64,000 bases of DNA from Herbaspirillum rhizosphaerae_A (GTDB lineage Bacteria > Pseudomonadota > Gammaproteobacteria > Burkholderiales > Burkholderiaceae_D). The position numbers and the translations under genes are program-made. The notes under the pieces are model-generated. The model made no database searches. It saw nothing but the letters and a program-made list of their open reading frames with translations, and had not been told where the DNA came from. Each line of letters starts with the position of its first letter. Within the stretch, counting starts at the first letter, position 1. The stretch covers positions 62,001 through 126,000 of the forward strand of contig NZ_JAQQFR010000005.1 of the NCBI RefSeq assembly GCF_046025915.1, given 5' to 3'. Shown in pieces: positions 52,297 through 61,092 of the stretch.

Positions 52297-52671
52297 ATGG
52301 CCGATAGCGTTTTTCTCAAAGTCGAGTTCTATCTTCTTATCTTTTTCTCGCTGGTGCTGCCCGCGGCAATCTTTGCCACGATGCTGTTGAAGCGGGCGCT
52401 GGCGCGTTCCATTGTCCTGCTGTTCGGCATGTTGCTGCTGGTGCTGGCGGGGATCGATATCGTGCTGCTGAAGAAATTGGCGTGGCTGGCGAGAACCTCT
52501 TTGTCGTCGCTCGATGATGGCTTCTTCAATTCCGAAATGTCGCTGTGCCTGTATCTGTTGCCCGCCTTTTTAGGTGGCGTCGGCACCAATGTGATTTCAC
52601 ATATTCTGATCCGCCATCTGCGTGAAGCGGAGGACAAGTTCGACCGCGAACAGCCGGGACATTGGCGTTAG
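52297..52671 (+). CDS. Small hypothetical membrane protein
   Basis: A 124-residue protein with three hydrophobic segments: about residues 10-32, 38-58 and 82-103. The short C-terminus is charged (HLREAEDKFDREQ). ACGAGGTAATC precedes the ATG, giving a fair ribosome site. I do not recognise a family. It stands alone between ylqF and a convergent binding-protein gene. Confidence 0.75.
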   Translation: MADSVFLKVEFYLLIFFSLVLPAAIFATMLLKRALARSIVLLFGMLLLVLAGIDIVLLKKLAWLARTSLSSLDDGFFNSEMSLCLYLLPAFLGGVGTNVISHILIRHLREAEDKFDREQPGHWR

Positions 52672-52767
52672 CTGTTTACATTTGATTGCCGATGGCAGCA
52701 AGATCGATGTTCTCAGTTTCCTTCGCAGGCAGGGCGGTCTGCAGGTATATCGGACGCGCAGGATGAC

Positions 52768-53913
52768 TTACGGTGCTTCGTAGGTTTTGACCGGTACCCA
52801 ACGCTGCTCTCGTATGCGATAGACGGTAAACACCGGGCTGCGGAGATTGCCGTCAGCATCAAAGGACACGAAGCCCAGCAATCCTTTATAACGAATCTTG
52901 TGCAGTTCTTCCACGATCTGCGACCGCTCCGTTGAATTGGCTTGTCTGATCGCGGCAATGAGCGTGTTGCAGGCATCGTACGACGACAGCGTGTAGACGC
53001 TGATGCTGGTGCGAAATTTTGCCGTGAAGTTTTTTTCAAACGTTTTGAATTGCGGATGTTCTTCGTAAGGCTTGCCGGGCGCCGCTGCGAAGATGCCTTC
53101 ACCAACACCCTGAGTCATGCTGAGAAAAATCGGATTCATCACGCTACCGGTCAGAAAAAGTCTGGCCGGCACACGTAGCCGTTGTCGGGCACGCACGAGG
53201 TCTTCACTGCGCTGCAGGTAGCCGCTGAAGAAAATCAAATCGGCCTCTTTGGCCGCAAATTGCGACAGTGCAGCGTTGAAATCGGAGGTTTTGTTGCTGA
53301 CGGTGCTTCTGCCGACGAGCTCGGTGGTAGTGCGCATCTGATCGGCGAAGGTGTCAGCCATGCGCGAGCCAAACGTGGACGTGTCATCGAGTATTGCGAT
53401 GCGTTTTGCCTTTAACTCGCGGTTCGCAAACTCGGCAATGGCGGTCGCAGCGTCCTGGCTGTTGCCGATGATGCGGAAGCTGGTGTTATAGCCTTGCTGG
53501 GTGAATTCCGGTGCCGCGGCCGAGGCGCTGATGTGCGGCACACCGGCTGCGGCGTAAAGCGGCGCCGCCACATTGGTCGGCGCCGAAGTCCAGTGTCCGA
53601 TGACACCGGCGACACCGGCGGTGATCATCGATTTGGCGACAAAACCTGCCACTGCGGTATCTGCCTTGTCATCGATGGCGAGCAGCTTGAAGACCAGCTT
53701 CTTTCCATTGATGGAATAGCGGTTGCGGTTGGCCTCGTCGATCGCCAGTTGGACGCCGTATTGGCCGCTCTGCGCAAGAGGCCAGGAAAGCGGACCGGCA
53801 AATCCGATCAGCACAGTCTGCGTGTTTGCTTCGGATGAAGCTGGCTGGGAGTAGAGCGAAGTAAGCAGAAGGCTGATGCCGAGCAAGCGTCGCAGGCGAT
53901 GTACCGGTTTCAT
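52768..53913 (-). CDS. ABC substrate-binding protein, branched-chain amino-acid type
   Basis: A 381-residue periplasmic binding protein of the LivJ/LivK class (peripla_BP_6). A signal peptide is followed by TVLIGFAGPLSWPLAQSGQYGVQLAIDEAN, the family's opening motif. The ligand is unknown. I chose the ATG at 53913 with AAAGGAG upstream. No permease or ATPase genes are adjacent, so this is a second orphan binding protein in the window. Confidence 0.88.
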   Translation of the reverse strand: MKPVHRLRRLLGISLLLTSLYSQPASSEANTQTVLIGFAGPLSWPLAQSGQYGVQLAIDEANRNRYSINGKKLVFKLLAIDDKADTAVAGFVAKSMITAGVAGVIGHWTSAPTNVAAPLYAAAGVPHISASAAAPEFTQQGYNTSFRIIGNSQDAATAIAEFANRELKAKRIAILDDTSTFGSRMADTFADQMRTTTELVGRSTVSNKTSDFNAALSQFAAKEADLIFFSGYLQRSEDLVRARQRLRVPARLFLTGSVMNPIFLSMTQGVGEGIFAAAPGKPYEEHPQFKTFEKNFTAKFRTSISVYTLSSYDACNTLIAAIRQANSTERSQIVEELHKIRYKGLLGFVSFDADGNLRSPVFTVYRIREQRWVPVKTYEAP

Positions 53914-54061
53914 GTCGCTCCTTTCGAAGAGCATGCTGATAGAACGGACGGCGGGGGGAGGCGTGATGAGTTGTCAGAATAACAAATTTAATTGTTATTG
54001 AGGCAATTTCAAAGCAGGGAAAAGAGGGGCTTTGTGGCGTGGGACGAGAGGACTTACAAAT

Positions 54062-54095
54062 AAAAAGGGCGGGCCTCCTTGGAGAGCCCGCCCTT
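54062..54095 (-). terminator. Terminator of the metNIQ operon
   Basis: AAGGGCGGGC and GCCCGCCCTT (54065-54074 with 54086-54095) form a perfect 10-bp stem, with an inner CTCC/GGAG stem. On the minus strand the stem is followed by a run of T residues. Confidence 0.85.
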
Positions 54096-54119
54096 GTTCA
54101 GCAGCTATTCAGCGATCGA

Positions 54120-54920
54120 TTACCAGGAAGTTACAACCGAATTCTTGTACTTCTCGGTGACGAACTTCTTGATTTCAGGGCTGTGGTAAGCCTTGATCAG
54201 CTTGGCGACCCATGGCTTGTCCTTGTCTTCGACACGCACGGCGATCACGTTGACGTAAGGACCCTTGGGCGCTTCGACTGCGATGCTGTCCTTGGTTGGC
54301 GACAAGCCGGCGGATTCAGCGAAGTTACCGTTGATGGCGGCAGCGTCGAAGTCATCCAGCGAGCGTGGCAGCTGAGCAGCGTCCAGTTCGACGATCTTGA
54401 CCTTCTTCGGATTGTCGATGATGTCCAGCGGGGTTGCCTTCAGGCCTGCATCAGGCTTCAGCTTGATCACGCCTTGTGCTTGCAACAGCAACAGCGCACG
54501 GCCGCCGTTGGTCGGATCGTTAGGCACGCCGATACGGGCGCCGTTTTTCAGATCTTTCAGGGACTTGATCTTCTTCGAGTACACGCCCATCGGGAAAGTG
54601 ATGGTGGTGCCGACGCTGACCAGCTTGTAGCCGCGATCTTTGACTTGTGCGTCGAGGTACGGTTGGTGCTGATAGCTGTTGGCATCCAGATCGCCTGCAG
54701 CCAGTGCAGCGTTTGGTTGGATGTAATCGCTGAATTCAACGATTTGCAGCTTCAGGCCGTCTTTCTCGGCGAGCTTCTTCACTTGTTCCAGGATTTCAGC
54801 GTGCGGGCCGCCGGTAGCACCGATCTTGATCGGCTTGTCTTGCGCCAGAACAGGAGAGGACACCAGGCTGGCAGCAACGCCCAAACCTGCGAAAAACTGG
54901 ATTAATTGACGACGATTCAT
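54120..54920 (-). CDS. metQ: Methionine ABC transporter substrate-binding protein MetQ
   Basis: A 266-residue NlpA/MetQ-family protein that delivers methionine to the MetNI importer. Family motifs are KIGATGGPHAEIL, LDANSYQHQPYLD and VGTTITFPMGVYSKK. E. coli MetQ is a lipoprotein, but the signal here ends SSPVLAQ with no lipobox cysteine, so this one is probably soluble in the periplasm. It is the last gene of metN-metI-metQ, 76 bases after metI. Confidence 0.93.
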   Translation of the reverse strand: MNRRQLIQFFAGLGVAASLVSSPVLAQDKPIKIGATGGPHAEILEQVKKLAEKDGLKLQIVEFSDYIQPNAALAAGDLDANSYQHQPYLDAQVKDRGYKLVSVGTTITFPMGVYSKKIKSLKDLKNGARIGVPNDPTNGGRALLLLQAQGVIKLKPDAGLKATPLDIIDNPKKVKIVELDAAQLPRSLDDFDAAAINGNFAESAGLSPTKDSIAVEAPKGPYVNVIAVRVEDKDKPWVAKLIKAYHSPEIKKFVTEKYKNSVVTSW

Positions 54921-54996
54921 TGTTTCCCTTTCTGTTAGATCTTCATAGCAGCGGATAGCTGCACTATTGTTTTAATGACGCGTGTTGCCTTGGCGT

Positions 54997-55650
54997 TTAG
55001 CGATGGCTCAGGCGTCGCACCAGGACATCGCCCAGTGTTTGCACCAATTGTACAAATACGATCAGGATCAGCACCACCGCCAGCATGACTTCCGGCAGGA
55101 AGCGCTGATAACCGTAGCGGATGCCGAGGTCGCCCAGGCCGCCGCCGCCGATCGCACCGGCCATGGCCGAGTAGCCGACCAGACTGACGAAGGTGATCGT
55201 GAGACCCGCGACGATACCAGCAAACGCTTCCGGTACCAATACTTTATAAATGATTTGCCAGGTGGTTGCACCCATGGCCTGAGCGGCTTCTACCAGACCG
55301 TGATCGACTTCACGCAACGCGGTTTCCACCAGACGCGCGATGAACGGCGCCGAAGCAATCGTCAGCGGTACGATCGCAGCGGCAGTACCGATTGACGTAC
55401 CGACAAAGAAGCGCGTGAACGGGATCACCGCCACCAGCAAGATGATGAACGGCGTCGAACGCACGGCATTGACCAGCAGGCCGGCGATGCGGTTAAACGC
55501 GATGTTAGGCAGGATGCCCTTGCGTTCGGTCAGGTGCAGGGCAATGCCCAGTGGTACACCGAAGACTGCGCCCAGCAGGCCGGAGATGCCGACCATCATC
55601 AGCGTCTCGCCGAAGGAGCTGATAAAGAGATCAATCAGTTCAGATGACAT
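54997..55650 (-). CDS. metI: Methionine ABC transporter permease MetI
   Basis: A 217-residue inner-membrane permease with five or so membrane segments. The ATPase-docking EAA motif is EAAQAMGATTWQIIYKVLVPE. The N-terminus overlaps the metN stop by 11 bases, implying coupled translation. Confidence 0.94.
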   Translation of the reverse strand: MSSELIDLFISSFGETLMMVGISGLLGAVFGVPLGIALHLTERKGILPNIAFNRIAGLLVNAVRSTPFIILLVAVIPFTRFFVGTSIGTAAAIVPLTIASAPFIARLVETALREVDHGLVEAAQAMGATTWQIIYKVLVPEAFAGIVAGLTITFVSLVGYSAMAGAIGGGGLGDLGIRYGYQRFLPEVMLAVVLILIVFVQLVQTLGDVLVRRLSHR

Positions 55651-56704
55651 GGTTCAGTTCCTCCACCACGACGCCTTGCGCACGCAGATAATTCATTGCA
55701 TTGGTAATGTTCTCAGGGGTGCCGTTGGCAAGGATCGCCAGCGAGCCGAAAGCCTGACCCTGGATTTCATCGATCTGACCGTGCAGGATGTTGAAGTCCA
55801 GGTTGTAGCGGCGTACCGCTTCCGACAGATGCGGCTGATCCACACCCGAGCCGGTGAAGGCAAAACGGAACAGGTGATCAGTGCCTGCGCCATCCTTGGT
55901 ATTGGCCAGACGCTCGCGCAGGCGTGCCAGCACGCCCTTGGGCAGTTCGTGCGCGATCACGTCACCGATCAGGGCGCGCGTGACTTCATGCTTGGGCTCG
56001 CGGAACACGTCGAGCACTTCACCCTGTTCGATTACCTCGCCAGCCTCCATCACTGCGACGCGGTCGCAGATCACCTTGATGACTTCCATCTGGTGGGTGA
56101 TCAGTACGATCGTCAGGCCGAGTTCCTTGTTGATCTTGCGCAGCAGTTCGAGAATCGAACGTGTGGTTTCCGGATCAAGTGCGGAAGTGGCTTCATCTGA
56201 CAGCAACACTTTAGGGTTGTTGGCCAGCGCGCGGGCGATGCCCACACGTTGCTTCTGGCCACCGGAGATTTGCGCCGGATAGCGGTTTTTCAGGGCGGTC
56301 AGGCCGACCAGCTCCAGCAACGGTTCTACTTTCTTGGCGATCTCAGACTTGGACAGACCGGCCAGTTCCAGTGGCAGGGCGATGTTGTCATACACCGTGC
56401 GCGAAGACAGCAGGTTGAAATGCTGGAAGATCATGCCGATGTGGCGGCGCGCATCGCGCAGGTCATCGGCTGACAGCGTCGTCATGTCCTTGCCGTCGAG
56501 GATGATGTTGCCGGAGGTCGGACGATTCAACAGGTTGATGGTGCGCACCAGTGTGCTCTTGCCGGCGCCGCTGCGGCCGATGATGCCGAAGACTTCTCCC
56601 TTGCGGATGGACAGGTTGACGTCGCGTACTGCGTCAACCGTGCCGTTGCCGCTTTGGAAGCGTTGGGTTACCCCCCGTATTTCAATCATATTGCTTTCGA
56701 TCAT
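55640..56704 (-). CDS. metN: Methionine ABC transporter ATP-binding protein MetN
   Basis: The ATPase of the MetNIQ importer, 354 residues. It has Walker A GRSGAGKST, the signature ISGGQKQRVGIARAL, Walker B VLLSDEATSALD and H-loop THQM. A C-terminal NIL domain (about 265-345) is where methionine inhibits transport in E. coli. I chose the ATG at 56704; the ATG at 56689 gives the shorter MIEIRG start common in the family. A terminator-like hairpin ends about 10 bases before the start, which suggests attenuation. Confidence 0.93.
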   Translation of the reverse strand: MIESNMIEIRGVTQRFQSGNGTVDAVRDVNLSIRKGEVFGIIGRSGAGKSTLVRTINLLNRPTSGNIILDGKDMTTLSADDLRDARRHIGMIFQHFNLLSSRTVYDNIALPLELAGLSKSEIAKKVEPLLELVGLTALKNRYPAQISGGQKQRVGIARALANNPKVLLSDEATSALDPETTRSILELLRKINKELGLTIVLITHQMEVIKVICDRVAVMEAGEVIEQGEVLDVFREPKHEVTRALIGDVIAHELPKGVLARLRERLANTKDGAGTDHLFRFAFTGSGVDQPHLSEAVRRYNLDFNILHGQIDEIQGQAFGSLAILANGTPENITNAMNYLRAQGVVVEELNHVI

Positions 56705-57051
56705 GTTGCAATGAAAAAGGCAGCAGACCGGCCTCGTGGGCCACCTGCTGCCTATATTTTTTATATAGAAGCGTGATTTTATGAGGATTTCGTTACACGA
56801 GGAACTACATTTTGCATATTCCCTAATGAGTAAAAGGCATAACCACGCGGTTTTGTAGCGCAAATGGCGAGAATGGATGAAATTCTCCGCACGATCCTCA
56901 ACAGGATTGTTTAAAAGCAATTTTATTGCTGCCGTACGTAGTTGCTGCCATTGAACCCTTACGCTGAAAGTTCTGTCTTCACAGGCTAAGATAGCCGGCA
57001 TCGGGATCAGTGTCACCGTGTTCGTTGCCGTTGTCGGAGCTAAGGAAAAGC
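56705..57051. other. Divergent gap between metN and ogt
   Basis: About 350 AT-rich bases with no gene. The metN side holds a terminator-like hairpin. I looked for SAM riboswitch motifs and did not find them. No strong promoter pair was identified for either gene. Confidence 0.5.
56714..56753 (-). terminator. Intrinsic terminator in the metN leader
   Basis: On the minus strand AGGCAGCAG and CTGCTGCCT form a 9-bp stem with an inner GGCC/GGCC stem, followed by a run of T residues. It ends about 10 bases before the metN ATG, with no minus-strand gene upstream that it could terminate. Confidence 0.75.
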
Positions 57052-57627
57052 ATGTCATACGTCTATAAAACAATGGAGTCGCCGGTCGGTCAGTTGACCT
57101 TGGTAGGGCGGGGCGAGAAGCTTGCGGCCATTCTGTGGGAGGACGACAAGCCGACCAGAGTAAAACTTGGTGAACTGACGCTGAAACCTGAAAGCGCCGT
57201 CCTGCTGGAGACGGAGAGGCAACTGAACGAATACTTCGCCGGCAAGCGCAAACATTTTGATGTAGAGCTGGATTTCACCGGTACCGATTTCCAGAAGCGC
57301 GTGTGGGCCGCCTTGCTGACCATTCCTTTCGGTGAAACCCGCAGCTACGGCGACATCGCTCGCGAGCTCGGCGACATCAAGGCGGTGCGCGCGGTTGGTG
57401 CGGCCAACGGCAAAAATCCCATCTCCATCATCGCGCCATGCCATCGCGTGATCGGCGCCTCAGGTGAGCTGACGGGTTTTGCCGGCGGCCTCAAGGCCAA
57501 GGAGCTGCTGCTCACACTGGAAGGTGCACATGCCTTGCACAACAAGCCCGGCACCGGTGTTCCGCAAAAGCGTCGCAACAAACACAAGCAGCCGGATCCG
57601 AATCAGAGTTTGCTGTTTGCGGACTGA
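57052..57627 (+). CDS. ogt: Methylated-DNA--protein-cysteine methyltransferase (Ogt)
   Basis: Repairs O6-alkylguanine by moving the alkyl group to its own cysteine. The active-site motif IAPCHRVIG is intact, with FQKRVWAALLTIPFGETRSYGDIA in the DNA-binding helix-turn-helix. The 191-residue protein has a basic C-terminal tail after the domain. AAGGAAAAG gives a good ribosome site for the ATG at 57052. It lacks the Ada regulatory domain. Confidence 0.94.
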   Translation: MSYVYKTMESPVGQLTLVGRGEKLAAILWEDDKPTRVKLGELTLKPESAVLLETERQLNEYFAGKRKHFDVELDFTGTDFQKRVWAALLTIPFGETRSYGDIARELGDIKAVRAVGAANGKNPISIIAPCHRVIGASGELTGFAGGLKAKELLLTLEGAHALHNKPGTGVPQKRRNKHKQPDPNQSLLFAD

Positions 57628-57669
57628 CAGCGCATGGCAATGTAGAAGTAGAAAATTCTCCGCACAATG

Positions 57670-57701
57670 AAAAAGGCCTCGATTGATCGAGGCCTTTTTT
57701 T
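57670..57701. terminator. Bidirectional terminator between ogt and groL
   Basis: AAAAAGGCCTCGAT pairs with ATCGAGGCCTTTTT and the T-run continues to 57701. It serves ogt on the plus strand and groL on the minus strand. Confidence 0.9.
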
Positions 57702-57776
57702 GTACAGCGCGAAGCTGACATGGAAAGCGATGCCTTCCGGTGCGCCCGCATTCCGGAGAATGCAGGCGCAGCCGAA

Positions 57777-59429
57777 TTACATCATGCCGTCCATACCGCC
57801 CATGCCGCCCATACCACCCATGCCGCCTGGCATACCGCCGCCCGACTTGTCTTCTGGCAGTTCTGCAACCAATGCGTCGGTTGTCAGGATCAGGCCGGCA
57901 ACCGATGCTGCGTTTTGCAGAGCGGAGCGGGTGACCTTTGCTGGATCCAGAACGCCCAGCTCAACCAGGTCGCCGTAGGTGCCGTTGGCAGCGTTGTAAC
58001 CGTAGTTACCAGTGCCTGCCAACACAGCGTTGATCACGACCGAAGGTTCGTCGCCTGCGTTGAATACGATCTGACGCAGTGGCTCTTCGACAGCGCGCAG
58101 AACGATCTTGATACCGGCTTCCTGGTCAGGATTGTCGCCCTTCAGGTTCTTGACGTTAGCGCGAGCGCGCAGCAGGGCAACGCCGCCGCCTGGCACAACG
58201 CCTTCTTCAACAGCAGCGCGAGTAGCGTGCAGAGCATCTTCAACGCGTGCTTTCTTTTCCTTCATTTCGACTTCGGTAGCTGCGCCAACCTTGATCAGAG
58301 CAACGCCGCCTGCCAGCTTGGCAACGCGTTCTTGCAGCTTTTCACGATCGTAGTCGGAAGTCGCTTCTTCGATTTGCGCGCGGATTTGCTTGACGCGTGC
58401 TTCGATAGCGATGGCTTCGCCGTTACCGTCGATGATGGTGGTGTTTTCCTTGCCGATTTCGATACGCTTGGCTTGGCCCAGTTCAGCCAGAGTGGCTTTT
58501 TCCAGAGTCAGGCCGACTTCTTCAGCGATCACTTGACCACCGGTCAGGATAGCGATGTCTTCCAGCATTGCCTTGCGACGGTCGCCGAAGCCAGGAGCCT
58601 TGACAGCTGCAGTCTTCAGGATGCCACGGATGTTGTTCACAACCAGAGTTGCCAGTGCTTCGCCTTCGACATCTTCAGCGATGATCAGCAGTGGACGGCC
58701 AGCCTTGGCGACTTGTTCCAGGATCGGCAGCAGGTCACGGATGTTCGAAACCTTCTTGTCGAACAGCAGGACGAATGGGTTTTCCAGAGCAACAACTTGC
58801 TTTTCTTGGTTGTTGATGAAGTATGGCGACAGGTAGCCGCGGTCGAATTGCATACCTTCGACGATGTCCAGTTCGTTTTCCAGCGACTTGCCGTCTTCCA
58901 CGGTGATGACGCCTTCTTTACCGACTTTGTCCATTGCCTTGGCAATGATGTCGCCGATATCGGAATCCGAGTTAGCCGAGATCGAACCGACTTGAGCGAT
59001 TTCCTTGCTGGTTGTTGTTGGCTTTGCCAGCAACTTGACTTCAGCGACGATGGCGGTAACAGCCTTGTCGATGCCGCGCTTCAGATCAGTTGGGTTGAAG
59101 CCTGCTGCAACGTACTTGAAGCCTTCGCGAACGATAGCTTGTGCCAGCACGGTAGCGGTAGTCGTACCGTCGCCTGCGTTGTCGGAAGTCTTGGAGGCAA
59201 CTTCTTTAACCAGTTGCGCGCCCATGTTTTCCAGCTTGTCTTTCAGTTCGATTTCTTTAGCAACCGAAACACCGTCCTTGGTGACGGTTGGGGCACCGAA
59301 GCTACGCTCCAGAACCACGTTACGGCCCTTAGGACCCAGAGTTACCTTAACTGCGTTTGCCAGGATGTTGACGCCGTTGACGATTTTTGCACGTGCGTCA
59401 TCGCCGAAAATTACTTGTTTTGCTGCCAT
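57777..59429 (-). CDS. groL: Chaperonin GroEL
   Basis: The 550-residue subunit of the 60-kDa folding chamber. It starts MAAKQVIFGDDARAKIV, carries the ATP-site DGTTTATVLAQ, and ends in the usual GGM repeats. I chose the ATG at 59429 with GGAGAA upstream. It follows groES by about 115 bases and shares the CIRCE-controlled promoter. Confidence 0.98.
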   Translation of the reverse strand: MAAKQVIFGDDARAKIVNGVNILANAVKVTLGPKGRNVVLERSFGAPTVTKDGVSVAKEIELKDKLENMGAQLVKEVASKTSDNAGDGTTTATVLAQAIVREGFKYVAAGFNPTDLKRGIDKAVTAIVAEVKLLAKPTTTSKEIAQVGSISANSDSDIGDIIAKAMDKVGKEGVITVEDGKSLENELDIVEGMQFDRGYLSPYFINNQEKQVVALENPFVLLFDKKVSNIRDLLPILEQVAKAGRPLLIIAEDVEGEALATLVVNNIRGILKTAAVKAPGFGDRRKAMLEDIAILTGGQVIAEEVGLTLEKATLAELGQAKRIEIGKENTTIIDGNGEAIAIEARVKQIRAQIEEATSDYDREKLQERVAKLAGGVALIKVGAATEVEMKEKKARVEDALHATRAAVEEGVVPGGGVALLRARANVKNLKGDNPDQEAGIKIVLRAVEEPLRQIVFNAGDEPSVVINAVLAGTGNYGYNAANGTYGDLVELGVLDPAKVTRSALQNAASVAGLILTTDALVAELPEDKSGGGMPGGMGGMGGMGGMDGMM

Positions 59430-59543
59430 GTTGGATTCTCCAAAATTCGTTTGTATTGCGATTGAATCGGCTTGTTCAGCTGCGATCCGAGTGTTCGCTG
59501 CCGGCGCAATGCGTCTGCATCGCGCCAATGCAGAGGAGGTCGA

Positions 59544-59834
59544 TTATTTTTCGACGACGGCGAACAGGTCTTCTTCGCGCATGACCAGCAGTTCCTGGCC
59601 ATCGATCTTCACGGCTTGGCCGGAGTACTTACCGAACAGAACGCGGTCGCCGACCTTGACTGCCAGCGGACGAACCTTGCCGTCATCCAGGATCTTGCCG
59701 TTGCCGACTGCCAGGATTTCGCCTTGATCTGGCTTTTCAGTTGCTGCGTCAGGCAGCACGATACCGGATGCGGTCTTGGTTTCTTGGTCGAGACGCTTGA
59801 CGATAACGCGATCGTGCAAAGGACGAAGGCTCAT
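59544..59834 (-). CDS. groES: Co-chaperonin GroES
   Basis: The 96-residue lid of the GroEL chamber. It starts MSLRPLHDRVIVKRLDQETKTASGI, with the mobile loop near residues 16-32, and ends with the ILVMREED-type motif (ELLVMREEDLFAVVE). It is the first gene of the groESL operon. Confidence 0.98.
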   Translation of the reverse strand: MSLRPLHDRVIVKRLDQETKTASGIVLPDAATEKPDQGEILAVGNGKILDDGKVRPLAVKVGDRVLFGKYSGQAVKIDGQELLVMREEDLFAVVEK

Positions 59835-59954
59835 GAAAACTCCTTAAAATTCAATAAGTTATAAATAATTGCGGCTTTTGCTGCAAAGTGTACTTAAGCC
59901 CTGCAGCAAGAAATCCGTGCCACATCGGAAAAGTGGGTAGGCCAGGAGGAGTTG

Positions 59955-59981
59955 TTAGCACTCTCCCCTAACGAGTGCTAA
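59955..59981. promoter_or_regulatory. CIRCE element (HrcA operator)
   Basis: TTAGCACTC, 9 bases, GAGTGCTAA is a perfect match to the CIRCE consensus. It overlaps the last base of the groES -10, so HrcA should repress groESL until heat shock. hrcA is not in the window. Confidence 0.97.
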
Positions 59982-60009
59982 GTATAGGGGCGGAGTGGGG
60001 GTTTTTCAA
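59981..60009 (-). promoter_or_regulatory. Sigma70-type promoter of groESL
   Basis: On the minus strand TTGAAA (60009-60004), a 17-base spacer and TATACT (59986-59981) form a good vegetative promoter, directly followed by CIRCE. The -35 overlaps the stop codon of the upstream lysR gene. Confidence 0.85.
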
Positions 60010-60974
60010 GAGCGGGGTTGATTCAGGGGCGAATTAAATAGACGCGGAACTTCACTCACGGCCTGAGTTGAGAAATTGTCCTTGCGAAAACATTCCACGA
60101 GAAAATCAATGAACGCCCGGGCCCGGGCCGTCTGGTTGAGGCGGCCAGCGTAGTACACAAACAAATCGGCTGACGGTAGATTGAATTCAGGCAACACCAC
60201 CTTCAGGCGCCCGCTTTCGAGATATTTGGCCAGATCCCACTCCGAGCGGATCAGGATGCCGTGGCCGTCCAGCGCCCAGCCCAGTACGATATCGCCGTCG
60301 TTGCTGGACAGCGTTCCCTGTACTTTCATGACTTCATTGTGCTGCTCATGCATGAAGCGCCAGATGCCGTAGGCGTCGTCGTTTTGGCGATGCAGGATGC
60401 AGCGGTGATGGGTGAGATCCGCCAGCGTGGTCGGGGTACCGTATTGCGCCAGATATAAAGGCGAGGCGCACAGGAAGCGGCGGTTGGTCATCAGGCAACG
60501 CGCATTGAGGCGCTGATCGGGCAGCGCGCCGAAGCGGATGGCCATGTCAAAGCCGCCGTCGACCAGGTCGACCGGCCGGTCGGTGAGTTCGACTTGTATC
60601 TCGACGTAAGGATGCAATTTGGCGAATTCCGATACCAGCGGGGCGATGGTGGTGCGGCCGAAACCCAGCGTGGTGTTGACGCGCAAGGGGCCGCGTAACT
60701 CGCTGCTGCTGCTGGAGACGGCTTCCTCCATTTCGCGCAATTGGGCAAGAATGCGCGTGGCGTGGGCGAGATAGGTTTCGCCCTCGGTGGTCAGGCTGAT
60801 GCGCCGCGTGGTGCGGTTGAGGAGCCGCACGCCGAGCCGGCTTTCCATCTGCGACAGGCGTTTGGTGGCCGCGGGCGGGGTGATGTCGAGTGCGCGCGCA
60901 GCGGCGGACAGATTGCCGTGGCGGGCAATCAGGACAAAAAATTCCAATTCGGAAGCGAGGTCGTTTTTCACCAA
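60006..60974 (-). CDS. LysR family transcriptional regulator
   Basis: A 322-residue regulator with an N-terminal helix-turn-helix (GNLSAAARALDITPPAATKRLSQMESRLGVRLL) and effector domain. It is divergent from the tartrate-dehydratase-like gene and likely controls it. The start is TTG at 60974 or GTG at 60971; neither has a clear ribosome site. A CACCAAAA/TTTTGGTG repeat overlaps this start. Its stop codon lies within the groESL -35. Confidence 0.9.
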   Translation of the reverse strand: MVKNDLASELEFFVLIARHGNLSAAARALDITPPAATKRLSQMESRLGVRLLNRTTRRISLTTEGETYLAHATRILAQLREMEEAVSSSSSELRGPLRVNTTLGFGRTTIAPLVSEFAKLHPYVEIQVELTDRPVDLVDGGFDMAIRFGALPDQRLNARCLMTNRRFLCASPLYLAQYGTPTTLADLTHHRCILHRQNDDAYGIWRFMHEQHNEVMKVQGTLSSNDGDIVLGWALDGHGILIRSEWDLAKYLESGRLKVVLPEFNLPSADLFVYYAGRLNQTARARAFIDFLVECFRKDNFSTQAVSEVPRLFNSPLNQPRS

Positions 60975-61001
60975 AAGTTAATAATCATCTGATTTTTGGT
61001 G
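60969..61001. promoter_or_regulatory. LysR operator candidate, lysR / tartrate dehydratase gap
   Basis: CACCAAAA (60969-60976) and TTTTGGTG (60994-61001) are perfect 8-bp inverted arms separated by 17 bases. The left arm covers the lysR start codon, which suits autoregulation. Confidence 0.55.
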
Positions 61002-61092
61002 AAGTATAGGCCGGTCTTCCGCGAATAAGCTAGCGCTTCTACATCCATTCACATACAACATGCATCGCTTGAACGGTGCTGAGGAGATCCTG

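Noticed and set aside
56705..57051. SAM riboswitch before metN
   Set aside because: I looked for SAM-I and SAM-II conserved cores and found neither; only the terminator hairpin is clear.
57720..59465. 581-codon open frame antisense to groL
   Set aside because: It is the complement of a highly conserved gene, with no family resemblance and no independent signals.
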